Positions 27,436 through 34,223 of a DNA stretch of 64,000 nt are shown here, piece after piece. Under the pieces are notes generated by a model, which saw only the letters and a program-made list of their open reading frames with translations, was not told the DNA's origin and did no database searches. The stretch covers positions 1-64,000 of the forward strand of contig JAUBSN010000030.1 in NCBI GenBank assembly GCA_036704825.1. Direction: 5' to 3'. Made by a program: the position numbers and the translations under genes. Position 1 is the first letter of the stretch; every line of letters starts with the position of its first letter. This DNA is from Microcoleus sp036704825 (GTDB taxonomy: Bacteria; Cyanobacteriota; Cyanobacteriia; Cyanobacteriales; Microcoleaceae).

Positions 27436-27858
27436 ATGTACTTCTACATAAATATAGAAGGTAAACTTTCTACTTTGAGTTTAGATCCGAGTAGTTTAGA
27501 TGAAATTCGAGAAGATATAGCTAAAATTGCCAGTCGCTATGGAGTTTTTCAATGTGTTGAATGCAGTCAGGCTATCAAAGAGTTCTTGACCATCAGAAAC
27601 CTACATGGTAAGCAGATTAAACTGGATTTAGAAAGGCAAGACCTACCTTGGTCAGTGATTTATGATTTACGACGACAGCAGCAAATTGCTACTAACGGCT
27701 ACCATCAAGGGATATCAATTACAATCGACGAACAGGAAATTGTGTTTGATAATATAGATTGTAGTGGCGTGACTCGGCAGGAATGGCTGCAAAATTTAAC
27801 ATCACCTACTCTGGAACTGGGGATGGGAAGTTTTAAACTTAGAGAAGAGGAATTTTGA
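27436..27858 (+). CDS. Papain-fold (cysteine protease-like) toxin domain protein
   Basis: The 140-residue protein resembles the papain-fold toxin domains found at the C-termini of bacterial polymorphic toxins. A probable catalytic triad is visible: Cys40 or Cys43 in FQCVECSQAIKEFL, His90 in NGYHQGIS, and Asp105 in IVFDNI. Members cut or deamidate target proteins. Here the domain stands alone without a secretion or delivery region, so it may be an orphan cassette or an intracellular toxin. The start is the ATG at 27436; an upstream open stretch is repeat DNA. The gene is followed after 41 bases by a probable immunity gene. Confidence 0.75.
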   Translation: MYFYINIEGKLSTLSLDPSSLDEIREDIAKIASRYGVFQCVECSQAIKEFLTIRNLHGKQIKLDLERQDLPWSVIYDLRRQQQIATNGYHQGISITIDEQEIVFDNIDCSGVTRQEWLQNLTSPTLELGMGSFKLREEEF

Positions 27859-27899
27859 GTTGAAAACTTACAGTTATTTAAAAAATATTGAGGTAAAAA

Positions 27900-28268
27900 A
27901 TGCACGATTTATATACGCTGATTGAGAAAATTAAGAAAGCTCCTTCAATGTACTTGGGACGACATTCAATTATTTGTCTTCAGGCTTTTTTATCGGGTTA
28001 CACCATTGCTAAATATGAGTTAGGAGAACAGCCAACGAAACAAGATAGCGATTTTATGCAGTTTCCTGAGTGGATACGAAAAAAATTCAACGTGCAGACT
28101 AGCCAATCTTGGGCTAACGTTATTCTGTTTTATTCTGAGGATGAAAGCAAAGCACTCGATCGGTTTTTTGAGCTGTTAGATGAGTTTATCGCTCGTCATT
28201 CTTCGGCTGATGCTTTAGACGAAGGGGGATTGGACATAGAGGAAAAACTTCAAGTTTTCAGGAGTTGA
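27900..28268 (+). CDS. Probable immunity protein for the papain-fold toxin
   Basis: The protein is 122 residues, acidic and soluble. Its N-terminus, with LIEKIKKAPSMYLGRHSI, then LQAFLSGYTIA and a PEWIRKKFNV segment, resembles small immunity-type proteins linked to toxin cassettes. Their MYLG...SI..L..FL.GY core is recurrent, but I cannot name the family. Its order behind the toxin, same strand, small size and acidity all fit a cognate inhibitor. Function is inferred, not shown. Confidence 0.7.
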   Translation: MHDLYTLIEKIKKAPSMYLGRHSIICLQAFLSGYTIAKYELGEQPTKQDSDFMQFPEWIRKKFNVQTSQSWANVILFYSEDESKALDRFFELLDEFIARHSSADALDEGGLDIEEKLQVFRS

Positions 28269-28271
28269 TAG

Positions 28272-28332
28272 AAAGGGCGATCGATCTCGGTACAATCATC
28301 GCAGTGTTTGGTATTTGCTGTGAGAGGCGATC
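28272..28332. repeat. Dispersed repeat, copy 2
   Basis: GGGCGATCGATCTCGGTACAATCATCGCAGTG and GGTATTTGCTGTGAGAGGC lie between the immunity gene and vapC, matching the copies at 27305 and 29025. Confidence 0.8.
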
Positions 28333-28359
28333 GCAAGTATAAACTTTTTGCCTTGTTTA

Positions 28360-28740
28360 TCACCACACCCGCTGAATTGGATAAGCATCAAAAGCCTCAT
28401 CACGACTAATCAAAACAAGCGAATGATTCATCGTCTGTGCTACCAAAATGCGATCGAAAGGATCTCGGTGATGCAGAGGAAAACTTGTATAAATCTCAGT
28501 GTCTTCAACTGTAATTGGTAGAATTTGAATGTTAATGTATTCCAATTCTTTCGGCAGGTCTTCAAACGATCGATTCAGTTGAAGCTTGCCAACATTAATT
28601 TTAATGGATATTTCCCACAGGCTGGCAATACTAAAATACAAACCTGTTTTAGTATCGATCGCTTCTTTTGCTTTATTACCTAGATTGGAGTCGCCAAGCA
28701 AGTACCACAAAAATGCATGAGTATCTAAAAGGCATTCCAT
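28360..28740 (-). CDS. vapC: PIN-domain ribonuclease toxin (VapC type)
   Basis: The 126-residue PIN protein has its acidic site visible: Asp6 in LLDTHAFLWYL, Glu in SLWEISIKINVGKL, and Asp residues in RDPFDRILVAQ, with the final VLISRDEAFDAY. The HRDPFDR motif is typical of the cyanobacteria-rich subgroup paired with DUF2281-type antitoxins. Such toxins cleave RNA and halt growth until neutralised. It starts two bases after the antitoxin stop, so the pair is an operon. Membership of the PIN family is secure; the VapC label is by architecture. Confidence 0.93.
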   Translation of the reverse strand: MECLLDTHAFLWYLLGDSNLGNKAKEAIDTKTGLYFSIASLWEISIKINVGKLQLNRSFEDLPKELEYINIQILPITVEDTEIYTSFPLHHRDPFDRILVAQTMNHSLVLISRDEAFDAYPIQRVW

Positions 28741-28741
28741 G

Positions 28742-28963
28742 TTACATATATTCCTTTAAATCTTCTAGCGGCTCATCGAAATCATCAGACATGACGATTT
28801 GACCTGCCCAACTACCATAACCATGAGGTTGTTCAAGTTGTTCTGCAGATGATTCAGTTTTTGCGTGTTTCTCAAGTAAATATTTTGCATAATGCAATAT
28901 CTCTTGTTTGAGAGATTCTGGCATCTTGACGACAGTTTGAAAAATCTGTAGATCGATAGTCAT
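28742..28963 (-). CDS. vapB: Antitoxin partner of VapC (DUF2281-like)
   Basis: The 73-residue protein begins at the ATG 28961-28963. Its N-terminus (VVKMPESLKQEILHYAKYLL) matches the helical DUF2281 type, and an acidic, Pro/Asp-rich C-terminus (MSDDFDEPLEDLKEY) is the usual toxin-binding tail. The longer open frame upstream is dispersed-repeat DNA and is excluded. It precedes vapC with one intervening base. Confidence 0.88.
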   Translation of the reverse strand: MTIDLQIFQTVVKMPESLKQEILHYAKYLLEKHAKTESSAEQLEQPHGYGSWAGQIVMSDDFDEPLEDLKEYM

Positions 28964-29024
28964 GATTTTTGTGCAATTTTTACGCTTATCATGCTTACTC
29001 ATTATACTGTAATTGCAGTCAGAA

Positions 29025-29185
29025 GGTATTTGGTGCGAGGGGCGATCGATCAGGGTACAATCATCGTACTGTTTGGTATTTGGTGTGAGGGGCGATCGCT
29101 CTTTCATTTTAGGCGATCGGTCATCAGAAACAACAAAGGGCGATCGCTCTTGATGCGTGCTGGGGCGATCGCAACTCGTACAATG
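29025..29185. repeat. Dispersed repeat, copy 3, with four GCGATCG boxes
   Basis: Units such as GGTATTTGGTGCGAGGGGCGATCG and ACAATCATCGTACTG repeat with variation upstream of vapB, matching copies at 27305 and 28272. Confidence 0.8.
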
Positions 29186-29274
29186 ATCGCATTGAAATAG
29201 TGGAAATGGAGCAGATTGTAAATGGAAAAAGAGGTTGGGTTTCCTTGCATCAACCCAACCTACAAGTGAGCGCG

Positions 29275-29553
29275 CTACAGGGAGAGAGCTACCGATACAG
29301 CAAGACTGACAAGGCTTGGATATGCAGCTTGAATTTCTCTTTTTCCCCATCTATAACCATCGTTGTGAGGATCGGAGAAGTGAACATCCTCAACATCTCC
29401 ATTTCTTGAGTATTTCACAGTCCAGTGTGGATACTCACTGCTCTGCCCCGCTCTTTTTAACAGGTAGGCACGACCATCATCACGTACCTTGTATTCGAGA
29501 TCATAACCTTCATCATCAGAAAAACCTGCTGATTGCCAACTAGAATATGCCAT
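29275..29553 (-). CDS. Small hypothetical protein, Tyr/Asp-rich
   Basis: I do not recognise this 92-residue protein. It has alternating beta-like segments with many Tyr, Asp and Gly residues (DDEGYDLEYKVRDDGRAYLL, YPHWTVKYSRNGDVED) and ends in a short hydrophobic stretch (LVSLAVSVALSL). Its YxLEYxxxxDGxAY pattern is loosely similar to YKIKYQFDNNGKC in the protein at 30611-30880. It is the most distal of four small minus-strand genes. Confidence 0.6.
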   Translation of the reverse strand: MAYSSWQSAGFSDDEGYDLEYKVRDDGRAYLLKRAGQSSEYPHWTVKYSRNGDVEDVHFSDPHNDGYRWGKREIQAAYPSLVSLAVSVALSL

Positions 29554-29646
29554 TTGTTCACCTCTATACTTTATTCTGGTTTATACAGGTGCATGCACCC
29601 CAAACGGATACTGGATCGAATGCAAAGAGTTTGTTTTACAGCTTCA

Positions 29647-30087
29647 CTATCCTCTAATTGCTTGTTCGGTCATTCTCTCAAAATCATCGCATTTGTTGAT
29701 CAGGGTTTGCACAATTTTGATGAAGTAATTGATATCCAGTAAACTGATTTCTGCATTGTGCATTATCGAAAAAACCTGCCTCCCATTAATTTCCTCTAGA
29801 CACCAAAAACCAGTTTTATACTTACTACTTTCCTTAAGAAGATATGAGGAAATTTGATGAGGAATATAATCAAAACTATCAAATTTTAAACCGCTCGGAC
29901 AAGAAAACTCCAAGGTTGTGTCGTATCTCAAGATAAACACTGTCTGCGTACTTCCAGAATTCATATTAAATTTTATGATAGCATTGTTAGAGTTGATGTC
30001 AGCAATTCTCCAGCCAATTTGATTGCAATATCCTCTGACTGTTGCCTGAAAGTTGTTAGACGAAAACAAGTCTTTTTCAATTGCCAT
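29647..30087 (-). CDS. Hypothetical protein, chaperone- or immunity-like size
   Basis: A 146-residue soluble protein of no family I can name. The segments RGYCNQIGWRIADINSNNAI, TLEFSCPSGL and LDINYFIKIVQTLINKCDDF give an alpha/beta pattern that recalls the fold class of small secretion chaperones or YbjN-like proteins; this is a weak impression only. It lies second in the row of four small minus-strand genes, in a region of low GC. Confidence 0.6.
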   Translation of the reverse strand: MAIEKDLFSSNNFQATVRGYCNQIGWRIADINSNNAIIKFNMNSGSTQTVFILRYDTTLEFSCPSGLKFDSFDYIPHQISSYLLKESSKYKTGFWCLEEINGRQVFSIMHNAEISLLDINYFIKIVQTLINKCDDFERMTEQAIRG

Positions 30088-30219
30088 ATGCTACTCCTCA
30101 AGTTAATGATAATTATGACTTTAAATTACATTACAGTAGATGCCTGATTTGCGGATCAGGGATAATCTTGCCAGTTGTGCTAGTTTTGGCTAAATTTTCT
30201 CAGCATTTAGGTTAGGTGT

Positions 30220-30558
30220 CTAAACAAACCATTTACTATTGGCTGTTTCACCTCCTATACCTATATCAACGCGGTAGGTTTCTCCAGAATATTTAAATTC
30301 TCTCCGTGCAGCAGGTATATCTCCATTACCGCCGTAACTTGTTGCTCTATTGTTTCCGAGCCAACTAATTACTTTATCTACAGTACGCTCAAAATCATCA
30401 TGAGCTTTTCTAGGCAGTTCAGATTTTCCTTTACTTTTCAACCCTTCAACCACAGCGACAGCTTCGCTATAATTTGGGGGCTGAGAAAATGCTTTGTCTG
30501 ATGTAGCTAAATTATCTGTATTCTTCTGCAATTGAGCATAGAACCTATATGTAACCAT
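30220..30558 (-). CDS. Small hypothetical protein
   Basis: The 112-residue protein is not recognised. Helical central segments (YSEAVAVVEGLKSKGKSE, DDFERTVDKVISWLGNN) are followed by a beta-rich end (REFKYSGETYRVDIGIGG). No catalytic motif is evident. It lies between the genes at 29647 and 30611 on the same strand. Confidence 0.6.
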   Translation of the reverse strand: MVTYRFYAQLQKNTDNLATSDKAFSQPPNYSEAVAVVEGLKSKGKSELPRKAHDDFERTVDKVISWLGNNRATSYGGNGDIPAARREFKYSGETYRVDIGIGGETANSKWFV

Positions 30559-30610
30559 GTCTTACTCCATTGAATCGAGTATATTTAACGATCGCTTTCA
30601 GCAAAACTTC

Positions 30611-30880
30611 CTACCAAAGAGGTCTCGCCCCAGAAAGAATTTGCTGGATGTCATAATCAGATAAGTCGTATACCCTACCTTGCTCGTCTCTAAAAGTAGC
30701 ACCTTGACCAGTTTCTCCAACCTTGTAAATATGAATGTGATCTTTGTCAGCTTGTTTATCACTTAAACTTGAGCGAGCCATAAGAATATCGGTACACTTA
30801 CCATTGTTGTCAAATTGATATTTGATTTTGTAAGAACCTTTATTCTCCCAACTATTTGCACCAGGATACCACTTACTCAT
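30611..30880 (-). CDS. Small hypothetical protein
   Basis: The 89-residue protein has beta-like segments (SYKIKYQFDNNGKCTDILMA, DHIHIYKVGETGQGATFRDE) and ends ILSGARPLW. It is not recognised. It is the first of the four small minus-strand genes and is divergent from the STAND ATPase gene, with about 260 bases between the starts that could hold both promoters. Confidence 0.6.
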   Translation of the reverse strand: MSKWYPGANSWENKGSYKIKYQFDNNGKCTDILMARSSLSDKQADKDHIHIYKVGETGQGATFRDEQGRVYDLSDYDIQQILSGARPLW

Positions 30881-31138
30881 TTGCGTAGATTATTGAATAA
30901 TTTGGATTTTAGACTGAAGACCCGGGTATAAAACGCCAAGAGTTTAATCCCTAAATTACGTTTTAATACTTATCCTATTTTCGTTATTGTTCAAAATTTT
31001 GTCTATCCAAAAAAGCTCAATTTTGTTGGCAATTTTGTCTGCAAATTAAACTCGCCACATGAAAAAAGTTGGAAAATGCGGTAAAATGTTGGAAAATGTT
31101 GGGTAGAATACGGAAAATCACAACATCTACGATGCTAC

Positions 31139-32509
31139 ATGAATCTTAAGGAAGTGCTAAAAATGGCTGACGAGATGGTGTTTGCCAAGACGGGTCAGCA
31201 CCTTGATGATTTGCAAGAGGCGATCGTGCAAGGAACCATGCAAGGTGAAAAATACACCAAAATTGCCGAGGATATTCACTGTAACGAGAGTTATGTTAGG
31301 GATGTTGGCTCAAAGTTATGGCAAATCCTTTCAGAGGAGTTAGGGGAAGATATCAGTAAAACTAATTTTAGATCGGCAATGGAGAGATTCCAACTCTCCC
31401 TATTTTCAAATGTTGTACAAGATTATGTCGGAGCTGGTAGCATTAACATCTGTGGAGAAGGTAGACACCCGCCAGATATACCACACTCACCTAATGGAGA
31501 AACATCCAATTCAAAACAATCTAAAACATCGCATCAAGATTTAAGCGAAATGCCGGAATTGGGCAATTTCTTCGATCGCACCCCCTCTCTTAACACCCTC
31601 ACAACCTGGATTCTACAACAAAACTGCCGCCTCATCACCCTCACCGGTATCAGCGGCATCGGCAAAACATCCCTAGCAGTACAACTCGTAAAACAAATCA
31701 AACACGAGTTTGAATACGCAGCTTGGTACACACTAGACGAATTCCCCACCATCGATAAATTTCAATCTAACCTAACACAGCTTTTTTCCCAGTCAGAAAA
31801 CCTAGATTCATCCCCAACAAACCAGAAACGCTTACCGCTGATTAAGTATTTGCAAAAGCATCGCTGTTTAGTAGTCTTAGATGACATTCACAACCTTTTC
31901 TGTAGCCGCGAATTAGCCGGAAAGTATAAACCAGACTACGAAGAATATCGCTCCTTATTCAAACAGATAGAAAAATTATCCCATCAAAGTTGCTTTCTGC
32001 TAGTCGGTTGGGAACCGCCGAAAGAAGTGCCTCAACTCACCAGCGAAAATACTCCCATTCGTACCTTACAACTCACTGGTTTAGACACCGCAGCCGCCGG
32101 GGAAATTCTCAGAGATAAAGGATTAACAGACATCGATAACTGCGAAGCACTCATTCACCGCTACCAAGGCAATCCGTTATGGTTAAAAAGCGTGGCGACT
32201 TTGATTCAAGAGTTGGGAATCGGCGCGACAGAGTTATTAATAGATGATACCATATTATTGCCGGAAGATTTGAAAGATGTTTTGCAACAGCAGTACGATC
32301 GCACTTCCGAACTAGAAAAACAAGTTATGTCATTGTTGGCGACAGAAAACCAGCCAGTCAACTTCGCGAAATTGCTACAAAACGGACAAATATCATCATC
32401 AGATTTGCTAAACGCATTGCAATCTCTATCGCGGCGTTGTTTGATCGAAAAACAGGAAAGTCTTTACACTTTGCCACCTGTACTGAAGCAATATATCAAA
32501 GGGTTGTAA
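31139..32509 (+). CDS. STAND (NB-ARC-type) ATPase with vMAP helix-turn-helix, lacking sensor repeats
   Basis: The 456-residue protein opens with the vWA-MoxR-associated N-terminal HTH domain (1-85; FAKTGQHLDDLQEAIVQGT, ESYVRDVGSKLWQILSE). An NB-ARC/NACHT-like ATPase follows: Walker A GISGIGKTS at 170-178, Walker B LVVLDDI at 245-251, a GNPLWLK motif, and a winged-helix part near the end (LSRRCLIEKQESLYTLPPVL). In cyanobacteria this layout usually continues into WD40 or TPR repeats; here translation ends at once after the winged helix and no such repeats follow. Related STAND proteins serve in defence or signalling. A separate sensor supplied in trans, or truncation, are both possible. Confidence 0.85.
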   Translation: MNLKEVLKMADEMVFAKTGQHLDDLQEAIVQGTMQGEKYTKIAEDIHCNESYVRDVGSKLWQILSEELGEDISKTNFRSAMERFQLSLFSNVVQDYVGAGSINICGEGRHPPDIPHSPNGETSNSKQSKTSHQDLSEMPELGNFFDRTPSLNTLTTWILQQNCRLITLTGISGIGKTSLAVQLVKQIKHEFEYAAWYTLDEFPTIDKFQSNLTQLFSQSENLDSSPTNQKRLPLIKYLQKHRCLVVLDDIHNLFCSRELAGKYKPDYEEYRSLFKQIEKLSHQSCFLLVGWEPPKEVPQLTSENTPIRTLQLTGLDTAAAGEILRDKGLTDIDNCEALIHRYQGNPLWLKSVATLIQELGIGATELLIDDTILLPEDLKDVLQQQYDRTSELEKQVMSLLATENQPVNFAKLLQNGQISSSDLLNALQSLSRRCLIEKQESLYTLPPVLKQYIKGL

Positions 32510-32630
32510 CCAAATTAGTCTTGGACGCATAAATACTAAAGAAAACGGGTTGTTTACCGATTATGCGGGTTCCGACGAACTATTATCGTAAAAAAAACAG
32601 GTTTATGAATTCCATCCGTAAGTCCTAATT

Positions 32631-32765
32631 TTAAGAAAGTTTTGCATAGAGAGCTGAAATAAAATTAACGCTTAAAAAGCCTACTCCTAGTACGAGAATG
32701 ATAAAGATTGCGATACTGAAAATAGACTTTAGCCGATCGCCAATTCCGGGTTTTTCTGAGTTCAT
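32631..32765 (-). CDS. Tiny membrane protein (44 residues)
   Basis: An ATG at 32763-32765 opens a 44-codon frame ending in TAA. The N-terminus is polar (MNSEKPGIGDRLKS), followed by one clear transmembrane helix (IFSIAIFIILVLGVGFLSV) and a short tail. The ribosome site is weak. Codon choice and a single clean hydrophobic helix favour a real gene, but none of the known photosystem small subunits matches by eye. Confidence 0.45.
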   Translation of the reverse strand: MNSEKPGIGDRLKSIFSIAIFIILVLGVGFLSVNFISALYAKLS

Positions 32766-33170
32766 CGGTCAATTTTTGCAGTAAATTCGATCCGGGCAAT
32801 TGAGAAAGAGTAAATTATACCAATGCGCGAAGAAAAAGGCAACTCCCGACAAGCTCCAAATCCCGATCGCCCTCAGTAGGTCCCATTTTTTTAACTTTTA
32901 ATCTAAAATCTAAAATCTAAAATAGTCTCAGGCATTGTTCGGTTAGCCCGGACAGCCCGAAGTCGATCGCCCGAAACCGATGGCGCTAACTCCTGTAAAA
33001 TAGAGGGCGCGTTGGGGCGAAGCTTTTAACAGCCGGAATTAGGGGCGATCGTCACAGGCTCCCAAATACATAATAATATGGCAGTCATCCTTAACTTACT
33101 CACAAAGGTAAAAATAGAAGAGTGCCAAGAAATAATCTAAAACATATAACTGAAAAAAGGATAGAAATCG
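32766..33170. other. Non-coding gap with a heptamer array
   Basis: Three TCTAAAA units lie at 32902-32923, with several GATCGCC boxes nearby. No gene is evident. Confidence 0.55.
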
Positions 33171-34052
33171 ATGCTCCACCCAATCTCGCAACCTTACCAA
33201 CAACGAGAAAATACTATGACCCAAAGAGCCGTGCGGAAGCCAAAACCCTCTGTTGCAAACCACTTGAGACCAAGTTTTCCTCAAAGGCACTGGCTCGAAC
33301 TGGCAGAGTACGCCTCTCTGGCGGCCTCTGGTGTCGGTTCCCTGGCGGTGGCTGTGTCGGGTCAAGCTTTTTACGGGGTGGCTCCCCTAACTTTGGCTTT
33401 GTCGCTGAATGTTGCTAACCGTTATCGGTTCGAGCAGCAAGTGCGGGTGCATCAAAATTCGGAAATGGCCCAAGTCCAAAAGTCTGTCAATAAAGTCGAA
33501 AAAACGGCCGTGACGGTAATTGTTAAATTACGCAAGCAGTTGTCAGCAGATATTGCAGCGCTGCGCGAGCAAATGGCTGCACTGCCTAGGGCAGAAGGCT
33601 TTGAGGATTCTATAGATATCCAGCGGCAGTTGCTGAGTTTGGGAGATTCGGTAGCTTCTTTGCAAGAAATCGTGGCGTCTGCTGTCCTCGATGTCCGCCA
33701 GCAAGTGAGCGAACAACTGCAAGATTTTCGAGAAGGCCAACGGGCGAATCTCCAAGCTGTAGAACAGGCTATAGAGCAACTGCAAAGCGCCACGCAAGGC
33801 TTGGCAGAAACTTCTCTCACGCGAGACGACTGGGAAGCAGTAAATACTCGATTTTTGGAAATCCAGAAAGTCATGGCAAATCTGCAAAGCCAACTGCAAG
33901 CTCCCGCACACCAATCGACTGCAGATTTGTCTTTAGTCCAAGCTCAAATTCACCGTTTGGAACACGAACAGCAAGAAGTTGTCAAACCTCACCTCAAGCG
34001 CTTAATCTCGGTTGTCAAGGAGTTGCAGCACACACAAGAGAATAGTCATTAG
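33171..34052 (+). CDS. Membrane-anchored coiled-coil protein, unknown
   Basis: The 293-residue protein has a hydrophobic segment (about 50-80; LAASGVGSLAVAVSGQAFYG and VAPLTLALSLNVANRYRF), then a long coiled coil (about 95-285) rich in Gln, Leu and Glu. No enzyme motif is seen. Such proteins recur in filamentous cyanobacteria; a structural or polar role is a guess. Two starts are possible: ATG 33171 behind AGGATAG, or ATG 33216 behind GAGAAAA. I list the longer. Confidence 0.8.
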   Translation: MLHPISQPYQQRENTMTQRAVRKPKPSVANHLRPSFPQRHWLELAEYASLAASGVGSLAVAVSGQAFYGVAPLTLALSLNVANRYRFEQQVRVHQNSEMAQVQKSVNKVEKTAVTVIVKLRKQLSADIAALREQMAALPRAEGFEDSIDIQRQLLSLGDSVASLQEIVASAVLDVRQQVSEQLQDFREGQRANLQAVEQAIEQLQSATQGLAETSLTRDDWEAVNTRFLEIQKVMANLQSQLQAPAHQSTADLSLVQAQIHRLEHEQQEVVKPHLKRLISVVKELQHTQENSH

Positions 34053-34090
34053 TCATCAGTCATCAGTCATCAGTCATCAGTCATCAGTCA
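34043..34090. repeat. Heptamer array YAGTCAT, six to seven copies
   Basis: TAGTCAT/CAGTCAT units begin inside the end of the preceding gene (the final QENSH codons) and run past its stop. The large array at 56334-56510 uses the same unit. Confidence 0.9.
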
Positions 34091-34223
34091 GAAGGAAGAT
34101 TTTTCCATTCGGACATTCTCTGACTCTCGCCCGATCGATCCCAAATTTTTCGACAATTGTGTTACAAAATGAAAAGCTACTCTGTCTAGTTCACCTGTTT
34201 TCATCCTGTTACAAGAAAATTAA

